Under the pieces are notes generated by a model. That model did not search any database. It was not told the origin of the DNA and saw only the letters and a program-made list of their open reading frames with translations. This document shows, one piece after another, positions 22,433 through 33,837 of a stretch of DNA of 64,000 nucleotides. The position numbers and the translations under genes were made by a program. Source of the DNA: Taxillus chinensis (Eukaryota; Streptophyta; Magnoliopsida; Santalales; Loranthaceae); contig CM042084.1 in assembly GCA_023512835.1 (NCBI GenBank), positions 48,531,609 through 48,595,608 of the forward strand, written 5' to 3'. How positions within the stretch are numbered: position 1 is the stretch's first letter; every line of letters starts with the position of its first letter.

Positions 22433-24220
22433 ATGGCCGAAGAAAGCGATATGCTTTATTCAACACTCGCCTTAACTCCAGGAGGTGCACAAGAGCCCAT
22501 CCCGAATTAGGCGGCGGTGAAAACGTCGACCCACCTCAACCTGCTGCCGCCGCCGCTCCTCTACCACGGAGTTCTGGTTTTACTCTCACAAAACCGCCCA
22601 AATTCACACCTGAGCTTTTCTCCCAGTGGAAAGCTCGCATGAAGATGTTTATGGTATGCCATGATCATCTCATGTGGCCATGTCTTCATCAGGAGATTCC
22701 AATTCCGATGACTATCGGAGAACATGGAGTTAGGAGGCCAAAGACGGATGCCGAACTTACCAATGATGAAAGAACCTGGCAGTGCGCTAGTGAAAAGGCT
22801 CTGGCTTATGTTACATCGTCTTTGGATTCCAAGGCTTTCACGGACGTCCAGGGCTGCACGTTAGCAAAAGGCATGCGGGATAAACCGACAATCCTCTATG
22901 GGGGAGTCGGTCCCCGGATGCAAAATGTGATATGTGCTCTCAGGCAAAATTTTGAGAGTTTCAATCACAAACCTGGCGAATCCCTTGAAAGCATCTATCG
23001 GAGATTCAGCAAGCTCATTCTAGAGCTAAAAACTGTCAATGAGCACTACACTTAGTCTCAAATCAATGACAAGTTCTTTCGATCCTTGCCATATCGTTAC
23101 TACTCCAAGTAGCTCCAGATGCAAGCCGACAAAATCGCCCGTTTATCGCCTCTTGGGGAAATATATGGAGAGCTTCGGACTCATGAGGTCGATTCGGATA
23201 CACCGACCGTGATGAGAAAATAGCTCGGAAAGAAAAAGGGGTAGCTCTCAAAGCTACGAAATGCTCCAGTAATCATCAAGAGGATGATACGGATGAGTCG
23301 AGAATTATGACTCCAGACGCGAAAAGGAAATAGCTCTTCTTGTCAAATCCTTTGAACGATTCCTTCGGAAAAGTAGAAAAGGATTCAGAAGAGGCTCCTC
23401 ATCATCCAGAAGGAAGGAACGATCGGAGTCGAGCTCCCAAGAATGCTTTAATTGTGGGAAACCCGGTCACTGGGCCAAGGAATGCAGATCCAAATCTAAG
23501 ACGGCAGAGAAAAGTGACAAGGTTACTCCTCGACGTACCACCTCAGACAACAGCAAGAACAAGAGGAAAGCGTTCGTGACAAAGTACATCAGTGGCTCGG
23601 AAGAAGAGGAGGAATCCTCGGATGATGAGCCAACTCCAAAGCCGAATGTCTGCTTCATGGCAAATACTGAGGTACCTTCTATCTCTGAGCTCATGAGTAA
23701 ATTAGAATTTCTTACTACTGTATGTGATCATGAAAAGAATGAGAGACTAATAATTACTCAAATGTACAAAGATATGGAAAGTCAGAATAAACGTCTTGAA
23801 TTTACTATTACTAGACTTGAAAAGGACATAGCTGACTTCAGAGGAAAAGAAGCTTGGTATCACGATCTAAGAGCTGAAAATCATCTGCTAAATACCAATC
23901 TTTCAGGCCTAAAAGTTATAGTAAAAAGACTTGAGAATGAACTTGAACAGGAAAGGGAAATAAATCATAAGTGGCTTAAATCCGGGGAAATAGCCTCTAC
24001 ATTTAGAACTGATCCGGATAATATTCGAGTCAAAGCTGGCCTAGGCTCTGAATCATCAACCTCCAATGCTAAAGCTACTGAGTGTCCTCCGGATTTCACT
24101 CCAAAACTAACCAACTTATATCCTGTTAGTACATTTAAATCGTTGGATGGTTTCATTTCAGGTGGCACCATAGTTTATGATTGTGGAGTTGAGGTCACAT
24201 CGCACTTCCCGAAGCAGTAG
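22433..24220 (+). pseudogene. COP2 gag: capsid-like UBN2 region, CCHC zinc knuckle and coiled-coil tail
   Basis: The start at 22433 (MAEESDML) follows the PBS closely. A copia-type gag domain (FSQWKARMKMFM..., through SLESIYRRFSKLILELK) runs to about 23050. The knuckle CFNCGKPGHWAKEC (CX2CX4HX4C) is at 23444-23485. An acidic stretch (SEEEEESSDDE) and a predicted coiled coil (DMESQNKRLEFTITRLEKDI and following, about 23770-23970) come next. Stops at about 22508, 23053 and 23110 and a frameshift near 23200 break it. A long gag with coiled coil is typical of Sireviruses. Confidence 0.88.
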
Positions 24221-24423
24221 CACCCGTAACTAATGATGAAGGGAAGGCTGCTGCAATTAAATCCAAAACTGTAGCACCCAAAAAGAAAGGAAAGGCTAAG
24301 GCTGACGCATCCAGGGCCAAGAGCGCGTCACCCAAACGCAATGGATTAGGCCACAGGGAACAGTAGGAAAGTTGAAAATCTAAGAGACCTATATCCCCTA
24401 TTTGTACTTCGCATTATAGTGTC

Positions 24424-27400
24424 TGTTCCATTTGTAGGGAAATGGGTCATTATCACTATGAATGTTGGAGTTTATCTGATAACTGGTTTTGTAATCAAAT
24501 TCGTACCAATAAAGATCAGTTTAATAAAAAGGTTTCTTCGAGCAAAACAAAATCTAAACCACAAAGGAGTGTCTCTCCCAAGAAAACCCAAATAAAAGAG
24601 GCAGCTGAAACTAACAAGTTAAAGTCAACTTGGAGAGCTAAAAGTCCTAGCAAAATCAAATCCGGAGCTGTTGACATTATCGCTTGCTCTCTAACCGCCC
24701 GAAACAAGTTTGGGCACCAAAAGTGTAACCTGTTGTCTTTCAGGAGCATCTCCGGAATGCATTGCCGGATCACTTGAAGTTAAAGATCAATCAAAGCAAG
24801 TGGATCCTCGATAGTGGATGCTCCGGACATATGACGGGTGATCGGACTCCTTGTAGAAGTTAATGAAAAACGAGGTCCATCCGTTTCATATGGTGACAAC
24901 AGCAAAGGTAAGACGTCGGGTATGGCACTTTAACTAACGACTGTGTATCAATCACTAGAGTTGCACTAGTCGAAGGTTTAAAGCATAATTTTCTAAGTGT
25001 CAGTAATTTATATGACAAAGGATTTCTTGTTTCCTTTATGTCCAACACGTACGAAGAGAAAACTTATCCGGAGATGTTAAGTTATCCGGATCAAGAGATG
25101 GGGACATATACTCCAGGTGGTCTTAAGAAATAATTCTTCGACCCTGTTTGCTTCCTCACTAAAGCTTGAGATGAAGATTGGTTATGGCACAAGCGATGCG
25201 CACATTTAAACTTTAAGACATTGTCTAAATTAGCATCACTTGATCTTGTCAACTGGTCTACCTAAACTTAAATTCTCCAGAGACATTCTCTGTCGAGAAT
25301 GCCAACTGGGCAAACAGACCAAACATAGCTTTAAGAGCAAATCAGTTAATTCAATAACTGCTCCTCTACAACTTCTTCATATGGACCTCTGTGGTCCTAT
25401 TTCTGTTCCTTCTCTGGCTGGTGCAAGATATACCCTTGTGGTTATCGATGATTTCACCAGATACACATGGGTGATGTTCCTGAAATCAAAGGATCAAACT
25501 TTTGAGCATCTTGTAGATCTTTTCAACTGGATAAGCAACTCACAAGGACGAGCATAAAGTGCATCAGGAGTGATCATGGTCTGAATTTGATTTTTCAAAA
25601 ATGAGATCATATTGTTCTGAACAGGGCATACAGCATGACTTCTCTGCGCCCAGAACTCGACAACAAAATGGGGTAGCTGAGCGCAAGAATCATACCTTAG
25701 TTGAGGCTGGTAGATCTATGTTAGCAGGGGCAACGCTTCCTCTCAGTCTATGGGCTGAAGCTGTGTCCACTGCCTGCTATGTTCAGAACAAAACTCTAAT
25801 AAATAAATCTACCATGAAAACACCCTATGAGATGTAGAGAGGACAAAAACCCTCAATTTCACATTTCAGAGCTTTTGGGTGTACGTGCTATATATTGATA
25901 AATGGCAAAGAGACCCGGAATAAATTTGAACCAAAATCTGATGATGGGATTTTTGTCTGGTACTCATTACATAGTAAGGCTTATCGGGTCTTCAATAGAA
26001 AACTTTTTAAAGTTGAAGAATCTATCCATGTGACTTTTGATGAAACTAATCTTGATTGGTCAAAAGTTGCTTCTTCAACTTCTAATGTGTAGGTCCTGGA
26101 CAGCAACATCGATTATTCGAAGTTTATGAATGTTCCTGTTACACATTCTGACCAACCATGTGGCATCAGCGAGGCACAAAGAAATTATATGGATGATGCT
26201 ACGGATGACTCAGACTCAGGACTACCATTAAGCTCCGGACATACTCCTACGGATACCCAAAATTCTGGAGCACCTTCAAGTCCGTCTGGACCAGTTAACA
26301 CTGAAAGAAACAGTGTTGAAGAACCACCTAGTTCTATCGTACCTTCTAATACGGAAACATCTAGTCCGGACGAAGCTCAACCAGCAGATACACCTGAACC
26401 ACCTAATCTGGCAGAGCTTCAAATCGTTCAAGATCATCCATCACATGCACAGAATTATAGATGGACCCGAAACCATCCCTCAGATCAAGTGATTGGTGAT
26501 CCTACTGTTGGTGTAAGAACAAGAGCAGCCACCTCCAACATGAGTCTTTACTCGTGTTTTCTATCTCAAATAGAACCAAAAGTGGTAGATGAAGCTCTTT
26601 AGGATTCGAATTGGATAGAAGCCATGCAAGAAGAGCTGAATCAATTTAAGAGAAATAATGTGTGGACTTTAGTACCAAGGCCTAAGTCTCAGCAAGTCAT
26701 TGGAGTTAAATGGGTGTTCCGGAACAAGCTTGATACGGATGGAATAGTAATTCGGAACAAAGCCAGACTGGTAGCCAAAGGATATCGTCAAAAAGAAGGA
26801 ATAGACTATGATGAGACCTTTGCTCCAGTAGCAAGACTTGACGCAATCCGAATGTTTCTGGCGTATGCTTCATATGAAAACTTCATAGTTTATCAAATGG
26901 ACGTCAAGAGCGCATTCCTGAATGGAGATCTTTAAGAGGAGGTTTACGTAGAACAACCTCCCGGTTTCATTGAACTTAAAGCAGGACATCTAGTCTATAA
27001 ACTTTGAAAGCTTTATATGGTTTGAAGCAAGCTCCAAGAGCCTGGTACGACACCGTCGTCGAATTCCTACTTGCTCACCACTTCCAAAAAGGGAAGATAG
27101 ACACCACCTTATTTCTGCGAAAAGAGAAAGGGCACACTCTAATCGTACAGATATACGTGGATGATATCATTTTCGGATCAACGAATCCGAAGCTTTGTGA
27201 AGAGTTTGCTAAGTTGATGACAGGCAAGTTTGAGATGAGCATATGGGAGAACTGTCCTCCTTCCTCGGAATAGAAGTTAAACAATTGAAGGAAGGAATCT
27301 TCATTAATCAAGCTAAGTACACTTGCGATCTTATTAAGAAGTTTGGTATGGAAGGTTCATCTCCTGTTAAAACTCCCATGCCTGTCAGTGCCAAGTTAGA

Positions 27401-28098
27401 TCCTGATGTAGACGGCATATCAGTAAATGTGACTGACTACAGAGGGATGATAGGATCCTTGCTTGTATCTTACGACAAGTCGCCCAGACATTATGTTTGC
27501 AACTTGCATCTGTGCACGATATCGGCGAATCCCAAGGAGTCACATATGCTTCATGTTAAACGGATATTAAGGTATCTCAAGGGAACGATGAATTTGGGAC
27601 TCTGGTACCCAAAGGAGTCCAACTTCACCTTATCCAGGATACTCGATGCCGACCCTCTGGATGTCGCATCGACAGGAAGAGCACAAGTGGTATGTGTCGG
27701 TTTCTTGGAAATAGATTAATTTCATGGTTCGATAAGAAGCGAATTCCGTATCAACCTCTACTGCTGAGGCGGAATATATAGCTCTTCGGGAGTTCTGTCG
27801 CACTACTCCGGATGCAAAGTCAACTTACTCGACTACGGTTTCAACATGTCATCTATTCCACTCTCTTGCTGACAACACTAGTGCAATTGCTATCAGCCAC
27901 AATCCTGTCATGCACCCTAAGACGAAGCATATTGAGGTTAGGTATCACTTCATACGCGACCATGTTCTCAAAAATCACATTTCCCCGGAACATGTTGCTA
28001 CTGAAGATCAACTGGCAGACATACTTACAAAGCCCCTACCTGATGCAAGATTCTCTGAACTACTCATCCGATTAGGTATGCTTGACTTCTCTGCATAG
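24424..28098 (+). pseudogene. COP2 pol: second knuckle, protease, integrase, reverse transcriptase, RNase H
   Basis: A CCHC-like CSICREMGHYHYEC (24424-24465) precedes the aspartic protease site WILDSGCSGHMTGD (24801-24842). Integrase follows: pre-integrase HKRCAH...C-C (25185-25310), DLCGP (first Asp, about 25387), SDHG (second Asp, about 25570), and the acidic residue in GVAERKNHTL (about 25672). [35 protein letters not shown] (about 27159-27185). RNase H: KESHMLHVKRILRYLKGT and KTKHIEVRYHFI...ADILTKPLP. The order PR-IN-RT-RH is the copia order. Many stops (for example 25555, 26600, 26933 and 27006) and frameshifts (about 27240 and 27640) leave it inactive. Confidence 0.95.
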
Positions 28099-29790
28099 TT
28101 TCACATTTAAATTACCCAACAGTATACTTACTATCAGAACATGCATTGTGCTTTTGGTGAAAGTAGAAGATACATACTAATTTTAATGCTGATCATACTT
28201 ACTGATTAACGGCTTCATGCTTCTGATATTAATATCAACTTCAAATTGGGAGGATGCTTGCGTTTCCCGACTGAAGACGTTTAAGCAAACATGATTAAAG
28301 TTTATATGATTAACCTCATTCTGGTTTCATGATCTTAATTTCCACTGATTACCACATGACAAAAGCCTATTCATTTAGATTACTCTATTAACATGTATAG
28401 TTGAAGAAATGAAATGGGTTAGCTTGGAATGCCTGGTGGATGAATACTCAATCGCAGTCTGATCAGCTTCTAAAGTATAGTTTCCTCAAAAGATAGACAG
28501 TGCTGAATTTCTATACGCCAGAAAGGTCTACCGAGAGGATTGCACAATCTACGGGGGAGAAAATGCTTTATAAATTATTCGAGTAATAGCCCCGTATATG
28601 TCTCATGACCTCTTTCCTGGCGTCTATTTGAGGGGGAGCCTTTCATTGAGAGGATCAAATGATCTATGGGGGAGCTTAAGCTTCATCTATTACCTCAGTA
28701 ATGACCCCCTAATGTCTCGGATACTCTCCCCTCTAAACCTTTACTTCCGGATCTGACTGGACATGCGGTTTTGGAACAGAATAATGGCATGCTTGGATGT
28801 ATTTTCTTTTCTTCAACCATGCATTTTAATCGGATAATCAATTGCTTGCATTTGACATGTGTCCGCTTCCTCATTTTTCACTCATGAATCCTAGTTTGAT
28901 CAAATCATATGATTTTTAATTAATCTTAGCTATGTCGTTTAGCAGGACAATTTCACTATGTTGACCTATATGAACTTGTGTATTTTTATCTGACATATGC
29001 CCTGATTTAGTAATATGATCATTCTCTTGTATGTATATGTCTATTACATTCTTTGTAATGCATAAGTTCTGTTTCTCATTAGTTCGGATTATGTCGTTCT
29101 TCACAGACTATTTTCTCTTATCCGTACTAATCCTTACCTGTTAAGCTTTTGTACTTTTAGTTCATTTTTTTTAAGCTACAGGTTCAGATTTTCTTTGCAA
29201 CCTTATCGATAAATCTAGTCCATAGTCTTGGATTTGAAGTGTTGTGGTACTTCTCTTCTCTTCGACTTATCGACAGCAAAGGAATCTACTTCTCTCTCAC
29301 CGCACTCTGTTTACAAGGACATGGTCTACTTTTCATCCGGATACTCTTCACTCGACTATCGTTGATTCCAGATGATTGTCGGTTCATTCCTCCGGACTCC
29401 TAACACTGTCAAATTGCGATACTTCATGTCTTCTTTTATATCGCAAGCTTTTGAGGAGGAATCATGATGATTCATTAAATGCATATCTCAGGATGCACAC
29501 ACTTCTCCGGAAGGCGAACAGCTGTTACCCTTATTTGGTCATGCCACCTCCACATCATCTTTTAATTCGGAGGCACATCGATATCAAGACCAATGACATC
29601 AGCCTATCAAGCGGTTCACTATTTCAATTGCCAAATTCTTAGACCCGCTGACATTTACGGACTCGGTCTTATATATTCTGGTCATTCCTGCGAAGCACGA
29701 GTATTGCTCATTTCAAATCCCAAAACCTCTCATTGCTCCTTCAATACCCAAGACCTCACCTTTCCTCTCGACCTTCAACCTTCATCTACA
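28099..29790 (+). other. COP2 spacer between pol and the 3' ORF with repeated PPT-like motifs
   Basis: No pol-like coding sequence. GGGGGAG motifs occur near 28553-28560, 28631-28639 and 28667-28675, in the same phrase arrangement as COP1 (2880-3003). The stretch 29200-29345 is conserved with COP1 just before its 3' ORF. An open frame runs from 29593 into the 3' ORF, but its first 66 codons have no counterpart I recognise. Confidence 0.65.
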
Positions 29791-32496
29791 ATGGCACCCA
29801 GAATCTCTCTTTCTGGCGTTAATCCCGGCCATCTGGTCGATTGGAGTGCTGTCTCCTACCCGCCGGACTGGTTTTTCCATCTTCGCCCTCTACTAGAAGC
29901 CTCGCATATACTCAACTTGATCTCCAATCCTGTCGATCTTCTTATAGACGACATTCTTGAGTATTACCAATGGATCCGCTATACCACCGACTCAATCATC
30001 TCCTATGTTCGCGGTGAATCCATCCTCATCACTCCCGCCGTACTCCGCGCTGCTCTTCATCTTCCCCCCGGTGAACCACAGCGCCCTGATGCTGATCCAA
30101 TGGCGGCTTCTATGGGTTACACCCTAAAAGACAAGGAATACAAGGTGAAATCCTTCCAAGGTCGCTATCGTTGTATGGCGACCATACTGAGTCGATGTTT
30201 ACTGGCTCGCACTTCTGCTCTGGACTCGGTTCCTTACGATCTTCTTCTGGCCATGTACGACGTTTTTGAAGGTCTTCCGATGGACTGGGGGAAGTTTTTG
30301 TTCCGACTGCTGCAGAATGGTCCCAAGAACCATTCTTTCGGGCGCATACTAAGCATCGTCTTCTAGCATCTTAATCCGGACCATTTCGCCCGCTATGACG
30401 CTGTTCCATTTCCTTCGGCATATTACCTTCGCTATCTTACGCCGGATGGGAACATGACAGCCTGTCATCCATCTGCAGCTCTTCGCTCCCTTCCTACCGC
30501 GGAACAACAAGGCAATTCTGTTGGTGACCCCTCTGCCAGCCATGCCCCAGAGGTCAGCTCTGCTCACCGGTCCTCCCGGATTCGGTCCGTTGCTACACCC
30601 TCCGTTTCTCAGGCTTCCCAGCACAGCGTCCGTGCCGACCCTTCCGAGGTTGCGGGGCCCTCTCAGCGCAGCGTCCCTCAAGCTGTTTCTTCAGCCCCTT
30701 CTGCTGTGGATGTCCCCACTCCCTCCACTTCCGCCATTGCTGCCGCGGTTGATACCGCTATTGCTGCCAACACTGCTGATGTCCCGGCATCTACTCCGGA
30801 AGCTCCTTTGCCTCCCCTACCTCAACCCCGAGATTATCTTGACCATCTCTCCGCCGACACCTTAACGGACCTATGGCTCCGTTTCAGCCTTGCCCACACT
30901 GCCTCCATTCTTGACACCGATCTCCGGGTGTTGTACACGCGCCATACCCAATCCCCGGAGACCATGATCATCTGGAACTTGGACCACGGCTTTCTTACGC
31001 CGGCCTCCATTCCAGATGTGCCATTCCCTACCCCCTCCAGCCCGGTCCATGCTGCACGGAGTCCTTCCCCTCCTAAGGCTGGCCCCTCTCCTCCTGCTGC
31101 CGCGATTCCCGTGGTTGACCTATCCTGGTCAAGCGGGTCAGCTGCTCCGGATGCCCCTTCTGCTGCGGATGATACTCCTGTGGACTCCTCTGCCTAGCGC
31201 ACTCCTGCTCCTATTCATGCGGGGGAGTCCTCCAAAGCTCCGGAGTTGGTCCTTGGGCATGCCTCTTTTGGCACGGTCCACTCCGACGCTGTGCTCTCTG
31301 CCCAGCTGGACCGACACGCTCAATCTCATAGCGCCCAAATATCCGCCATCGCCGCCAAGGTTGATGCACTTGGCGCCCAACTCCTCTCCGCTCTCACTGA
31401 TTCCTCCACTTCCATCGAACGGAAGATGGATCTTGTCGCCTCGTCCGTCCATTCCTTGTCTACCTCCTTCGTGGACCTAGCGCACACGATGGCTCGCCCT
31501 CCCGTTGCTTCCCAGCGATCTGCCAAACCGGGGGAGAGAGTGTCATCTGATACTTCTACTCCTCCTGCACCACAACCATCCACTCGTGCTGAGAAGCGGC
31601 CTGCCTCTTCATTGCTTCAGGGAGTTCAAATTCCCAAACGCAGCCGCTTCTCTCAGCCAAGCTCCTCGACTACAGCTCCTCCTCCATCCTCTCCACCCGC
31701 AGCTGACACCTTCCTCCCATCATACGCAGAGTGTGACCCTTCTGATGCGGATGGAAGCATGCGTAAGGCAATGAAGTCCTATGCTGCGTCTTCTGCTGAG
31801 AGAAGATGTCTCTCTGACCTGTACCCTTTCTCCCCGGCCGACATTCAGACCCTTTGTTCGGAGAGAGGACTCTTTACAACAGAAGACATTGACAACTTCT
31901 CTAGGGCTGCTAAAATGGAGATGAGGCTGTTTCCATCTCTATACAAGGATGGACACTTGTTTGAAGTTCTGCCGTGCTGGAATGAAGGCTATCTTCCAAG
32001 TGTAGATCTCATTCAGTCCTTCATCGACAGAATTGCTGAGGATAGCAAGCCATGGATAACTCTCTCAACTATCCTCATTCCGTACTGGATCATGTCGCCA
32101 CATTTCATGATGGCTGTCTTCATGATTCAGTCCAAACAAATGATTTTGATTGATTCTCATCAGATTGTGGAGCATTATGTAAGAAAGAATCAATGGGAAC
32201 CACTGTGTCTCAGGCTGCCTGAAGCTGTGAAGAAAGCTGGATTATATGAAGAGTTGGGCATCACACCCTTGAGTCCAACTGAGAAGCTAAAGGCAACATT
32301 CCGGGGCAAGAAGCAAGTGCCACAACAGCCGGATGGAGATAGCTGTGGGGCCTTTGTCTGTTACTCCATCAAGTCATTCTTAACTGTGGACAAATCTTGG
32401 AGCCAACACACCACTTATACGATGAAGCAGACAATGGAGCTTAGAGAGAAAGCAGCAACTATGATCTTCAAGTATAGTAAGCCTTATGTACCTTAA
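29791..32496 (+). pseudogene. COP2 3' ORF: plant-transposon-protein-like domain, Ser/Pro/Ala linker, Ulp1-like (C48) protease
   Basis: One frame of 901 codons plus stop, with only two internal TAG codons (residues 192 and 469); I chose the ATG in TACAATGGCACCC as start. Residues ~1-190 resemble the helical 'putative plant transposon protein' domain (YVRGESILITPAVLRAALHL; SVPYDLLLAMYDVFEGLPMDW), seen by eye only. Residues ~220-640 are low-complexity linker with one helical stretch (AQISAIAAKVDALGAQLL). Residues ~690-880 are protease-like: IPYWIMSPHFMM (His771), ILIDSHQ (Asp788), PQQPDGDSCGAF (Gln846, Cys852). His-Asp spacing of 17 and Gln six before Cys are as in yeast Ulp1 and human SENPs. 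Asp-Cys spacing (64) is longer. No membrane segment is visible, so it does not look like an env-like ORF. Such proteases process SUMO-like proteins; the role here is unknown. Confidence 0.8.
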
Positions 32497-32628
32497 CGAA
32501 AATCTTGTATAAAGGCTGAATTGTATTCTGTTGCTGATGAATGAAATTGGTTATGATGCATATTCTGTATGTTATCTTTTTGCACTGCTTACCAGATCAG
32601 ATTACAAAGGGTTTGGGCATATCCATAA
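32497..32628 (+). other. COP2 3' UTR
   Basis: 132 bases from the ORF stop to the polypurine tract. COP1 retains the first half and lost the rest by deletion. Confidence 0.7.
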
Positions 32629-32639
32629 TTGGGGGAGAT
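32629..32639 (+). promoter_or_regulatory. COP2 polypurine tract
   Basis: TTGGGGGAGAT directly before the 3' LTR. It would prime plus-strand DNA synthesis. It matches the GGGGGAG motifs repeated upstream in the spacer. Confidence 0.85.
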
Positions 32640-33837
32640 TGTTGGATCAAGCCCAGAATTTGGATAATGCTGATAAAGCCTTATGTAATTTGATCTGAGA
32701 TCTTTTGTGTTTCTTTGATCGTTGCAGAAGATATGTTATTAATCCGGAGATACACTCGTGAGAGCAAAGCTAAGGACAGGATACATAATCCTGATCCGGA
32801 CAAGAGTGAGTGTCGTCAAACACTTGGTAAATAACCAAGTCACCAATACATACGGAATAAGGAACATTCGTGCGGACTAAGGACTTAAAAGCTACGGATT
32901 ACGGAATCTGTTCCTAATGCCTCAAACGGACTAAGTCAAACTAGATGCGGAGTAAGGAATCCGGGCCACTTACTCATACGAAGTAAGGATGGCTAGTACG
33001 GAGTAAGCCATCCGGTCCTTTAAACTCATACGGAGTAAGGAACTTACATACGGAGTAAGAAACTTACATGCGGAATAAGGAAGTGCTGATACGGAATAAG
33101 CACTCCGACCTTCTCATTCACACGGAGTAAGGAAGCGCTGACACGGACTAAGGATTCCAGTACCAAATAGATACGGAGTAAGCAACCACTAACACGGAGT
33201 AAGGTTCCGAGCTTTATTAGCAACGGAGTAAGGAAAATTACACCGGACCAAGAAGATGCTACTTTAAACTACCGCATTTTAAGGTATCAGCTCGTGGTGT
33301 CCCGATGTAAGACAAACTTTTGAGAACCTGAAGAATCTTACACGTGGATCATCCGGATATGTGGACACAACCTTAATTATACTTGGGAACTCACAAAGGC
33401 ACTTATACTCTTCAAACCCAAGATCTTGAGCTCCACAAACCGCAGCAGTCAAGGCAGAGAGATTACCGAGGAATAGTTAGTGCTGAACGTATTCTGGAAC
33501 TACAAGTTCCAAGGTTGTCTCTTAGGAATGTTTGTATAAATATTCATACTTGTACATTTGTGTGGGTGTGCAAACGAGCCTGAATTAACCCTGTGTATGC
33601 ACAAGAGCTCAAAGATATAATCTAGGCTAGTGTGTGAATCCTTTTGTAAACAGAGTGTAAGAGAGTCTTGCTTCTATTTTGTTGTAATTGTCTCTTGATA
33701 ATAAAACAAAATACTTCCACTATCTGGTTATCTTCCGCAGTGATTCTATCACTTAACTAGATAAATGTGGTGTCTTAAGAGATTAGAAAGAGTTTCAATA
33801 AGAGCCTATTCACCCCCCTCTAGGCTCCAAGGGACCA
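32640..33837 (+). mobile_element. COP2 3' LTR (1198 bp)
   Basis: TGTTGGATCAAG to GGGACCA. After it come three extra bases (TTA, 33838-33840) and then TCTAC (33841-33845), which pairs with TCTGC (21167-21171) as an imperfect TSD. The following GTTATCCGAGAAGGG continues the interrupted gypsy LTR, as shown by the uninterrupted versions at 17468 and 56317. Confidence 0.95.

Noticed and set aside
29791..32496. Reading the 3' ORF as an env-like gene, as proposed for some Sireviruses
   Set aside because: No signal peptide or membrane-spanning segment is visible, and the C-terminal motifs fit a cysteine protease.
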